Source of the DNA: Lentisphaerota bacterium
GTDB taxonomy: Bacteria > Verrucomicrobiota > Lentisphaeria > Victivallales > UBA1829
Length of the DNA: 64,000 nucleotides
Direction: 5' to 3'
NCBI GenBank assembly: GCA_015061915.1
Contig: SUVR01000004.1
Coordinates: 62,001 to 126,000, forward strand
The notes beneath the pieces were generated by a model, which ran no database searches, was not told the origin of the DNA, and saw only the letters and a program-made list of their open reading frames with translations. Of the stretch, positions 18,098-28,621 are shown in pieces. Position 1 is the first letter of the stretch, and each line of letters opens with the position of its first letter. The position numbers were made by a program, and so were the translations under genes.

Positions 18098-19171
18098 ATG
18101 ACACTAAAATTGAAACTGTTTTTCATCATTTTCTGCATTGCTCATTCTATTTTTTTATGCGAGGCTCAGGAAAAAAAGAAAAATATGGTCCCTCCACAGC
18201 CTGCAGCACCGCAGGAGGAACAGATCGAAGTCGATGGTATGCTTCTGACAAAGGATGGCAAAACCCTGATCAAACCCAAAAATTTCTGGCTCAATACGGC
18301 AACGATCCCGGATCAGGTAAGGATCATCCGTGGCGGTGCGTTCCGGCACCATGTCCGGCTTCAAAGTGTTGAGATCCCGGATTCCGTGGAGGAAATCGGT
18401 ATTGCAGCATTTCAGAACTGTTCAAAACTGCAAATGGTCAAGCTGCCGAACGGTCTGAAAAAGATCGAAGATTATCTGTTTTACAATTGTCCGGCGTTGT
18501 CTGAAATCGTGATCCCGGATTCCGTGGAAGAGATCGGCGAAGGCGCATTCTGGCACTGCAATAATCTGAAGCAGATCACTATTCCCCGGAATGTGAAAAA
18601 AATCGGCGGCAAAGCTTTGCTCGGCATTGATGAAATCATCCTTGACCCTGAACAGAAAACTTTTATCTTTGATGATGACGGGGTACTGATTGACCAGAAA
18701 GAAAAGATCCTCCTGCGTGTACCGCAACATCTTTCCGGAACTTATGAAGTGCCGGATGGTATCAAAACGATCAGCGGCGGGGCTTTTTACGGCTGCAGCC
18801 GTCTGATAAAAGTGGTGATTCCGGATAGCGTGGAAATGATTGGCGCAGAGGCGTTCAACAAGTGCAGAAATTTAAGGGAAATCATATTACCTGAAGGCTT
18901 GAAAATAATCGAACATCAGGCATTCGCCTATTGTCAGAATTTGCAGGCTGTCGACCTGCCCGATACGGTGGAAGAAATCCATTCCAAAGCCTTTTTGGGT
19001 TGTATCAACCTGACAAAGCTCAAGCTTTCAAAGTCCCTCAAAACAGTGAAAAAGAAAGCATTTGACAACTGTAAAAATCTGCAGACAATCATTGTACCGC
19101 AGACGATCTCTTACAGAACGCTTTGCTCCTGGCATATCCCCGGCCGGAAAATTATCCGCCCGAAGGACTGA
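18098..19171 (+). CDS. Secreted BspA-like leucine-rich-repeat (LRR_5) protein
   Basis: A 357-residue protein with an N-terminal signal peptide (about 1-22, hydrophobic run then CEAQ). About ten LRR_5 repeats of roughly 23 residues follow, recognisable by repeated IPDSVEEIG-x-x-AF-x-x-C units. BspA-type LRRs occur in exported adhesins of gut and oral bacteria; no anchor domain or sorting signal is visible here, so the protein is probably periplasmic or released. One repeat block (about 175-205) is interrupted by a non-canonical insert. It stands alone between its own promoter and a bidirectional terminator. Confidence 0.88.
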   Translation: MTLKLKLFFIIFCIAHSIFLCEAQEKKKNMVPPQPAAPQEEQIEVDGMLLTKDGKTLIKPKNFWLNTATIPDQVRIIRGGAFRHHVRLQSVEIPDSVEEIGIAAFQNCSKLQMVKLPNGLKKIEDYLFYNCPALSEIVIPDSVEEIGEGAFWHCNNLKQITIPRNVKKIGGKALLGIDEIILDPEQKTFIFDDDGVLIDQKEKILLRVPQHLSGTYEVPDGIKTISGGAFYGCSRLIKVVIPDSVEMIGAEAFNKCRNLREIILPEGLKIIEHQAFAYCQNLQAVDLPDTVEEIHSKAFLGCINLTKLKLSKSLKTVKKKAFDNCKNLQTIIVPQTISYRTLCSWHIPGRKIIRPKD

Positions 19172-19241
19172 GGAGACGATCCATACTTCCATACTCCGCT
19201 ATCCGGTCACAACTGCGTATAGCACACAAAGCATCGCAAGA

Positions 19242-19279
19242 CAAAAAAAGACTCCGTTCCATTTGGAGCGGAGTCTTTT
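19242..19279. terminator. Bidirectional terminator between the LRR gene and rpsD
   Basis: An 11-bp stem with one G-U-type mismatch (19250-19260 with 19265-19275), flanked by a run of A on the left and four T on the right, so it can serve both convergent genes. Confidence 0.75.
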
Positions 19280-19308
19280 GGTATACCGTTGCGGTATTGC
19301 CGTCAGGC

Positions 19309-19920
19309 TTAGCGGGCGTAGTATTCGACGACGCTCAAAGCCTTCACGTTCACCGGGATCTCTTCGATCATCGGTTCGCGGACGATCGTGATCTTCAGCG
19401 TTTCCTTGTCGGTTTCCACATAGGGAGGAACCGTGGAGGAAATGCCCTTGGCGATTTCAGCAACTGCCGGGGACTTTTCTGCGTTGATGGAAACGACCTG
19501 ACCGGGTTTCAGCTTGTAGGAGCCGCGGTCAACGATCTTGCCATCCACGAGAATGTGGCGGTGGCTGACAAACTGCTTGGCAGCAAAAATAGTGGGAGCG
19601 AAACCGGCATGATACACGATGGCATCGAGACGGGCTTCGATTTCCTGCATAAGTCTTTCGTTGGTCTTGCCGTCTTTGCGCTTGGCGGCGAGGAAAGCGT
19701 TGCGGAGCTGATTTTCAGTGAGCGCATAGTGAGCTTTCAGCTTCTGCTTTTCCTGCATCATTTCCCCGAAGGTGGAGAGTTTTTTACGCTTGGCGTTTTT
19801 GCCCTGCAGACCGGCAGCGTAAGTTCTGGCTTTGCCCTTGACAGTGGGGCAGTTCGGCATGTTCCAGACGCAGTAACCGAGGCGTCTGCACAGCTTGTGT
19901 TTTGCTTGAGCTTTCTTCAT
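19309..19920 (-). CDS. rpsD: 30S ribosomal protein S4
   Basis: A 203-residue primary 16S rRNA-binding protein. The N-terminal S4 domain has Cys11, Cys18 and Cys25 in a zinc-finger-like block; the C-terminal S4 RNA-binding (alpha-L) domain spans about 95-160, with the VSHRHILVDGKIVD block. The start at 19920 (MKKAQAKHK) follows an AAGGA site; the in-frame ATG at 19971 would lie in the structured leader. The gene is monocistronic here, not in an alpha operon with rpsM, rpsK and rpoA. S4 is a translational repressor in many bacteria, and the leader at 19956-19997 could be its target. Confidence 0.95.
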   Translation of the reverse strand: MKKAQAKHKLCRRLGYCVWNMPNCPTVKGKARTYAAGLQGKNAKRKKLSTFGEMMQEKQKLKAHYALTENQLRNAFLAAKRKDGKTNERLMQEIEARLDAIVYHAGFAPTIFAAKQFVSHRHILVDGKIVDRGSYKLKPGQVVSINAEKSPAVAEIAKGISSTVPPYVETDKETLKITIVREPMIEEIPVNVKALSVVEYYAR

Positions 19921-19955
19921 CCCGTAATCCTTTCCGTTGAAAGAGTTTAAGTAAC

Positions 19956-19997
19956 AGACCAAAGGCGTCAAGCTCCGTTACCGGGGGCCTTCAGTCT
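19956..19997 (-). promoter_or_regulatory. Structured rpsD leader, candidate S4 autoregulatory element
   Basis: On the minus strand the leader forms a two-part stem: AGAC with GTCT, then AAGGC with GCCTT, separated by a symmetric TG/TG internal loop. It encloses a CCG-GTAA-CGG hairpin with a GNRA tetraloop. It lies about 36-77 nt before the start codon. A ribosomal-protein leader is inferred from position and structure only. Confidence 0.4.
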
Positions 19998-20013
19998 ATA
20001 TCCGAATTCTTTT

Positions 20014-20042
20014 AATCTACACCACATTACGCTTTTTTTCAA
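20014..20042 (-). promoter_or_regulatory. Promoter of rpsD
   Basis: On the minus strand: TTGAAA (20037-20042), 17-bp spacer, TAGATT (20014-20019). It predicts a leader of about 85-90 nt. Confidence 0.5.
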
Positions 20043-20146
20043 GTCCGCTTTCAAACTTTTACAGATTTTTTTACTTTTTCCATGACGGTCCGGAGGCGAT
20101 TCTTTCCCAAAGCCTCAAATTCTTGCGTAAATTTTTGATTTTCCCC

Positions 20147-20174
20147 TTGCGAAAAGAAAATCTCATGCTAAAGT
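20147..20174 (+). promoter_or_regulatory. Promoter of fmt
   Basis: TTGCGA (20147-20152), 16-bp spacer, TAAAGT (20169-20174). The predicted transcription start falls at about 20181, which argues against the ATG at 20182 as the start codon. Confidence 0.45.
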
Positions 20175-20241
20175 ATGTTTTGTGTATTATAGAAACCAAT
20201 TTCGGGGTGTCGAGACGGATACGAACGGAAACAAAATCAAA

Positions 20242-21219
20242 GTGTACTTCATGGGTGCCGGGGCTTTTGCTCCGCCGGTACTCCGTGCCATTTGCGCCTG
20301 CAACGATATCGAACTTGTCGGGACCGCCACTCAGCCGGATAAAGCCGCCGGCAGAAAACGGATCCTGACCTCCACCCCGCTTGGACAATGGGCTGATGCG
20401 AACGGCGTTCCCTGTGATCGGGTCGTTTCGGTCAACACAGAGGACTTTCTGATGGAACTGCAGAAACTGGCTCCCGATCTGGTAGTCGTAGTCTCCTTCG
20501 GGCAGATCCTCAAACAGCCAATCCTGGATGCTCCCCGTTACGGATGTCTCAATGTCCATGCCTCCATTCTTCCCCGCTATCGCGGGGCTTCTCCCATCGC
20601 TTCCGCCATTCTCAACGGCGATGAAGAAACCGGTGTCACTTTTATGCAGATGGAGCGGGGTCTGGACTCCGGCCCCATGTATACCATCGACCGGATGCCC
20701 ATCCCGGCAGGGATCACCACGGAAGCATTGGAAAAGCAACTGGCTGAAATGGCGGGCGACCGCATTGCGGAAGTGATCCGGGAAATCGTCAATGGCTCCC
20801 GCAAACCCGTTCCCCAGCCGGAAAATGGCGTGACCATCGCCACAAAAATCCGCAAAGTAGATGGTTCAGTGGACTGGACCGAAGATGCCGCACTCATCGA
20901 ACGGCGGATCCGGGCATACGCAAAATGGCCCAACACCCGCTTCTGCTTTGCCGGAAAGGACCGTCCTGTTCAGGTGCGGATCACCTCTGCAACAGCAACT
21001 GCGTGGTCTCCGGCAGGTGAGCCGGGAAAAATCCTTTCCATGCCGAACGGGAAACGGCAGCTGATGGTCAAATGCGGCAGCGGCGCACTGCTGATCGAAC
21101 GCGTGCTGCCCGAGGGAAAAAAGGAAATGGCAGTGGCGGACTTTATCAATGGAGCACACTTGAATGTTGGCGACTTGCTCCTGAACGGTCCGGATAAACT
21201 CCCTGCCGCAAGTGAATGA
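20242..21219 (+). CDS. fmt: Methionyl-tRNA formyltransferase
   Basis: Fmt formylates the initiator Met-tRNA. The hydrolase-like core has the family block NVHASILPRYRGASPI (catalytic Asn and His) and the downstream Asp in GLDSGP; the C-terminal OB domain binds the tRNA. The start is uncertain. ATG 20182 coincides with the predicted transcription start and would add about 20 atypical residues; GTG 20242 gives a protein beginning at the usual first strand (YFMGAG) with a GGAA upstream. I use GTG 20242 (325 residues). RNase E/G follows after 70 bp. Confidence 0.93.
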   Translation: MYFMGAGAFAPPVLRAICACNDIELVGTATQPDKAAGRKRILTSTPLGQWADANGVPCDRVVSVNTEDFLMELQKLAPDLVVVVSFGQILKQPILDAPRYGCLNVHASILPRYRGASPIASAILNGDEETGVTFMQMERGLDSGPMYTIDRMPIPAGITTEALEKQLAEMAGDRIAEVIREIVNGSRKPVPQPENGVTIATKIRKVDGSVDWTEDAALIERRIRAYAKWPNTRFCFAGKDRPVQVRITSATATAWSPAGEPGKILSMPNGKRQLMVKCGSGALLIERVLPEGKKEMAVADFINGAHLNVGDLLLNGPDKLPAASE

Positions 21220-21289
21220 AAAAACTGTGATCCGGTGAACCTGGCTTACGCACCGTTTGGACGCCAACGCAAAGGAAGAAACTGCAATC

Positions 21290-22966
21290 ATGGCTAAAAA
21301 AAAACAGATCATCCTCAACTGTGAGGAACTCGAAACCCGTGCCGCATACCTGAAAAACGGCAGGCTGGAAGAATATGAACTGGAACGCACGTGCGATGAG
21401 ATCGTGCCGGGCTCCATCTATCTGGCAAAAATCGTGCGCCACGAACCCGGTCTCGAAGCCGCTTTCGCCGACATCGGCGCAGAAAAAAATGCTTTCATCC
21501 ATTACCGGGATATGCTCCCGGCGTCTTACGATATGCTGGACAACATCCGGCAGCTGGATGAGCAGGAAGACGCCATCAAACAGACCGGCAAAAAGGGCAA
21601 AGTTGCCAAAGGCGCACCGAAAAAGCTGTTGGGCATCGTAACTGAAAAACTGCGTACATTTATGGGGCGCACCAATAAAGCACAGCGTCTCAAAGAGCTG
21701 GAAGAAAAAATCCATTCCGGCAAGATCACCAGCAAGGATATTCCCAAGGTATTTCCCTGCGGTTCGGAAGTGCTGGTGCAGGTCACAAAAGGTCCCATCG
21801 GCACAAAAGGTGCGCGGGCAACCACGAATATCACCCTTGCCGGACGCTATCTGGTGCTGCTGCCCTACTCCAAGCACATCGGACTTTCCAGCAAGATCGA
21901 TGACAAAAAAGAGCGGGATCGCCTCCGGAAGATCCTCCGCTCTCTGGAACTGCCGGAAGCTATGGGGCTGATTTGCCGGACGGTCGGCGAAGGCAGAAAA
22001 GCCGTTTTCTTTGAACGGGATCTGCATATGCTGCTGGATCTCTGGCTCAAGGTGGAACAGGCGCTTGAGCAGCCGCACGCACCAAAACTCGTCCTGCCCG
22101 AACCCACCCTCCTCGAACGGACCGTGCGGGACTCCCTGACCGATGAAATCGATGAGATCATTGTGGACAGCAAGGAAAAATACGAATTCCTGCAGGATGC
22201 TCTGAAAAAATTTGTCGGCAACGACTTCCAGACGAAACTGACCCTCCACAAGCGGGCGGACTCCGTCTTCAGCCGCTATAAAGTCTCCGAACAGGTCGCC
22301 GCCATCTTCAACCGGGTGGTCCCCCTGCCCGGCGGCGGGTATCTCTGCATTGATGAAACCGAAGCGCTGATCGCCATTGACATCAACTCCGGCAAGAGTA
22401 AGAACGGCAAGGACCAGCCCGAACTGGTGCTGAAGACCAATCTGGAGGCGGCGGAAGAGATCGCCCGCCAGATGCGGCTCCGGAACATCGGCGGTCAGGT
22501 GGTGATCGACTTCATCGACATGGCGAATGCGCAGGACCGGGAAAAAGTCAATTCCGCCATGAAAAAATTTCTCAGGGAAGACCGGGCAAAAACAAAGGTC
22601 CTGCCCATCAGCAAGTTCGGTCTGATGGAAATGACCCGCCAGCGGGAACACGAAAGCGTCAAGGACCTGGTGTACGACCTGTGTCCGTACTGCAACGGTT
22701 CCGGTCATGTCAAATCCGCTATCACCATGAGCGTGGAGATCCAGCGCAGACTGAAAGAAGTCCTGCGGAAGAAGGGCGGAAAGAAGAACGGGATCCGGGT
22801 CATCATGAACCCCACGATCCTCGCACGACTGAAGAACGACGATGCCGAACTGCTCACCGATCTGGAAAATCAGTACGGCAAGGACCTTCAGTTCCGGGCA
22901 GACCCCACGATCCATATTGAAGAATTCAAGTTGGTCGACCCTAAAACCGGCACTTCATTGGATTGA
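21290..22966 (+). CDS. rng: Ribonuclease E/G family endoribonuclease
   Basis: A 558-residue single-strand-specific endoribonuclease for rRNA processing and mRNA decay. An N-terminal S1 domain, the RNase H-like/5'-sensor region, the catalytic DINSGK block and the second acidic block VIDFIDM are present. The zinc-link CPYCNGSG, typical of the family, comes near residue 470. The S1 domain is split by a Lys-rich insert of roughly 50-60 residues (about 85-145). No long RNase E-type scaffold C-terminus exists, so it is closer to RNase G in layout. AAGGAAG precedes ATG 21290. Confidence 0.92.
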   Translation: MAKKKQIILNCEELETRAAYLKNGRLEEYELERTCDEIVPGSIYLAKIVRHEPGLEAAFADIGAEKNAFIHYRDMLPASYDMLDNIRQLDEQEDAIKQTGKKGKVAKGAPKKLLGIVTEKLRTFMGRTNKAQRLKELEEKIHSGKITSKDIPKVFPCGSEVLVQVTKGPIGTKGARATTNITLAGRYLVLLPYSKHIGLSSKIDDKKERDRLRKILRSLELPEAMGLICRTVGEGRKAVFFERDLHMLLDLWLKVEQALEQPHAPKLVLPEPTLLERTVRDSLTDEIDEIIVDSKEKYEFLQDALKKFVGNDFQTKLTLHKRADSVFSRYKVSEQVAAIFNRVVPLPGGGYLCIDETEALIAIDINSGKSKNGKDQPELVLKTNLEAAEEIARQMRLRNIGGQVVIDFIDMANAQDREKVNSAMKKFLREDRAKTKVLPISKFGLMEMTRQREHESVKDLVYDLCPYCNGSGHVKSAITMSVEIQRRLKEVLRKKGGKKNGIRVIMNPTILARLKNDDAELLTDLENQYGKDLQFRADPTIHIEEFKLVDPKTGTSLD

Positions 22967-22996
22967 ATCGCACAACATCGAAAATTCAACACATAA

Positions 22997-26179
<3,183 letters not shown>

Positions 26180-26197
26180 AACAGAAGGATGCCGGTT

Positions 26198-26354
26198 GGA
26201 CGGCAGCCGGCTCCGGCGCGGCAGCCGTGAGTGCCGGAAAAAATCGGTTGCGATTTTTTCCGCACTCACGGGTTCTGCCCGGCAGAACCGGTCAGCGGGG
26301 CGGGTGGCGACCCGCCCGCTGACCGCTGCCGCGCCGGAGTCCGTGCTGCCGTCC
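26198..26354. repeat. Four-way-junction palindromic element A
   Basis: Left outer arm 26198-26225 pairs with right outer arm 26325-26354 (about 28 bp, two bulged bases). The space between is filled completely by three hairpins with no spacer: 26226-26270 (about 20 bp, one bulge), 26271-26289 (8 bp, GGTTCTGC arm) and 26290-26324 (about 15 bp, one bulge). The whole could fold as a cloverleaf or extrude as a cruciform. It lies between lacZ and dgt, carries no T-tract at its end, and has the same plan as element B at 43309. Confidence 0.8.
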
Positions 26355-26405
26355 GGTCAAACTTTTTCCTCCAACCAGACTGTATTCAAGAAAGACCTTT
26401 TCCCT

Positions 26406-27545
26406 ATGATTCCCCGTTCCCGTCAGGACCTGATCCGGCTTGAAAATGATTCTCTTGCGCCCTATGCGATCCGTTCGGAGGGTGCAGCTTCGACCCGTCT
26501 CCATCCAGAGCCGATCCACCCGTTCCGTACGGACTTTCAGCGTGACCGGGACCGGGTTCTGCACAGCCGTGCGTTCCGGCGTCTGGAGTACAAGACGCAG
26601 GTCTTTCTGAGTGGTTCAGGCGACCACCTGCGGAACCGTCTGACCCATACCATTGAGGTGGCAGCCATTGCGAAGACGATTTCCAACGCACTATCGCTGA
26701 ACATCGACCTGACGGAAGCGATCGCCCTGGCGCACGATCTGGGGCATACACCGTTCGGGCACGCCGGTGAGCGGGCGATGGCGGTCATCATGGCGAACAA
26801 CGGCGGTTTTGACCACAATCTGCAAGCGCTGCGGGTGATCGATCATCTGGAGATCAAGTATCCTGAATACGATGGGATCAACCTGACCATTGCGGCACGG
26901 CAGGGGCTGATCAAGCACCGGACGCCCGGTATGACTGCGCTGGATGGCATTCTGCTCCCGCCCAAGCCCGGTCTGGAGGCGCAGGTGGCGGATCTGGCGG
27001 ACGACCTGACCTACTACGGGCACGATGTGGATGACGGTCTGGATTCGGGTATTCTCACTCACGAGATGCTGTCCTCTCTGGAAATCTGGCAGCGTGCCTG
27101 TGAATTGGCAAAACAGCACAAATATCTCCCCGGCGATGACCGTTTCCTCCCCTTTGCGGTCCGGTCGCTCATCGACATGATGGTGGGGGATGCCATCCGT
27201 AACTCTGCAAAACAGATCGAAGCGGCGGCACCCGCCTCGCCGGAAGAAGTCATGCAGCTGCCGAAGATGCTGATCTCCTTCAGTCCGGAGTTCCAGAAGC
27301 TGACCGATGATCTGAAAAAATTTCTGTACGAAAATCTCTACTTCGGGCCGGAACTGAGCAAACTGAACGAGCTTTCCATGAGTCGTCTTTCCTACCTTTT
27401 CGATACGTTCTGCGCCCATCCGGAAGAAATGGGATCCTCCGCCCGGAACCGGATCGAAAGCGATGGTCTGACACGGGCGGTGGCAGATCACATTGCGGGT
27501 ATGACGGACAACTTTGCGGTCAGCGAGTATCTGCGTCTGAAATAA
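26406..27545 (+). CDS. dgt: Deoxyguanosinetriphosphate triphosphohydrolase-like HD protein
   Basis: A 379-residue dNTP triphosphohydrolase of the HD superfamily, which removes triphosphate from dNTPs and influences dNTP pools. The block SRAFRRLEYKTQVF, the His of RLTHTIEVA and the HD pair in LAHDLGHTPFGHAGE are present. ATG 26406 is chosen because it starts just before the family's conserved N-terminus; the open frame further upstream runs through the palindrome. No strong ribosome site is visible. It converges on glpQ. Confidence 0.92.
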   Translation: MIPRSRQDLIRLENDSLAPYAIRSEGAASTRLHPEPIHPFRTDFQRDRDRVLHSRAFRRLEYKTQVFLSGSGDHLRNRLTHTIEVAAIAKTISNALSLNIDLTEAIALAHDLGHTPFGHAGERAMAVIMANNGGFDHNLQALRVIDHLEIKYPEYDGINLTIAARQGLIKHRTPGMTALDGILLPPKPGLEAQVADLADDLTYYGHDVDDGLDSGILTHEMLSSLEIWQRACELAKQHKYLPGDDRFLPFAVRSLIDMMVGDAIRNSAKQIEAAAPASPEEVMQLPKMLISFSPEFQKLTDDLKKFLYENLYFGPELSKLNELSMSRLSYLFDTFCAHPEEMGSSARNRIESDGLTRAVADHIAGMTDNFAVSEYLRLK

Positions 27546-27661
27546 ATCAGGCTTGGCGGGTAACCCCGCAGAATTCATCGCTGAACGGTCCGGCAGCGCC
27601 CTTCTTGTTCACGTTCCCGGAGCAGATATCCTCTTTTCGTTCGTTCAACCTGTAGAAGATC
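27546..27661. other. Convergent intergenic gap, dgt/glpQ
   Basis: A short region between convergent genes. Two weak GC hairpins are visible (around 27556-27572 and 27579-27598) but no T-tract, so I cannot call a terminator. Confidence 0.3.
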
Positions 27662-28408
27662 TTACTTGCGCAGAGCGGCTTTCATCGCTGCAGCAACATT
27701 GCTGGTGATGGCATCCACGCCGTTCGCTTCAAAGTAACGGCAGCGTTCTTCATCGTCGATGGTCCAGACCGCCAGATAGTAACCGCGCTTCTTCACTTCG
27801 GCAAGGAATTCAGGCGTAAGGACATCGTTGCTTCCGCCAACATCCAGACCGTCAGCGCCGATCCGTTCCAGCGTGGAGAAAATGTCATCCCAGGTATAGC
27901 GGGGAGTTCCGTCTTCGTTATTCCGCATATGAGCGAGCCAGAGAGCGGGCACTTCGGGGATGACTTTTTTACATTCCGCCACCATATCCGCCTGGAAGGA
28001 AATCATCACGATCTGTTCAAAGGGGATGGAGGAATTTTCGATCTCTTTGCGCATGGCGGCGACCACTTCCGGATCGTTTGCCTTGACTTCCACAAAATAT
28101 TTACGACCCGGCTTCAGGGTCTTGAGAGAATCGGAAAACAGGGGGATCTTTTCGCCCTTATACGCTTCGTGATGACCGGAAACATCCAGCAGTTCCAGTT
28201 CAACAAAAGGCGTCTCTTCGATCACCCGATCTACACCGGACATCCGTTTTGTGCTGAAATCATGACCGCAGACCAGCAGTTTTTCCGCGGTGAAATGAAT
28301 ATCGCACTCCATGCCGTCCGTATCTCTTTCGTTGGAAAGGCGGTAGGCTGCGAGTGTGTTTTCAGGGGCGTCGTGGGATTCTCCACGGTGGGAAATAAAA
28401 ATGCTCAT
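27662..28408 (-). CDS. Glycerophosphodiester phosphodiesterase family protein
   Basis: A 248-residue GDPD-family TIM barrel that hydrolyses glycerophosphodiesters to glycerol-3-phosphate and an alcohol. The catalytic pair of blocks is intact: ISHRGESHDAPENT near the N-terminus and the metal-binding E-x-D in GMECDIHFT, followed by the HD of CGHDFST. No signal peptide is visible, so a cytosolic form (UgpQ-like) is likely. Start follows AGAAGGAAG. It stands alone, divergent from lon. Confidence 0.92.
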   Translation of the reverse strand: MSIFISHRGESHDAPENTLAAYRLSNERDTDGMECDIHFTAEKLLVCGHDFSTKRMSGVDRVIEETPFVELELLDVSGHHEAYKGEKIPLFSDSLKTLKPGRKYFVEVKANDPEVVAAMRKEIENSSIPFEQIVMISFQADMVAECKKVIPEVPALWLAHMRNNEDGTPRYTWDDIFSTLERIGADGLDVGGSNDVLTPEFLAEVKKRGYYLAVWTIDDEERCRYFEANGVDAITSNVAAAMKAALRK

Positions 28409-28531
28409 TGTTCGGCTTCCTTCTGTTATTTGTTCCGTAAAAGTTCACTTTCCTTGCATACTATTACCTACTTTTTCCGTTTTTCAATGTCTTCTTATAA
28501 AAAATAAATCAAAAAAAGTCTGCACGCCCAC

Positions 28532-28559
28532 TTGTTAATTTAAAATTATGGAGTAGGTT
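28532..28559 (+). promoter_or_regulatory. Promoter of the lon operon
   Basis: TTGTTA (28532-28537), 16-bp spacer, TAGGTT (28554-28559), about 63 bp before lon. I see no CIRCE or other heat-shock operator. Confidence 0.4.
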
Positions 28560-28621
28560 ACTGTGTGGGGGATTACATTATTGGAAACAGGAACAAAAAA
28601 AGAAGGGGAACAGGAAAGATT

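Noticed and set aside
26226-26270. Reading the first hairpin of element A as the lacZ terminator
   Set aside because: The hairpin has no U-tract after it and is followed at once by two more hairpins inside a larger outer stem, so the whole is described as one element.
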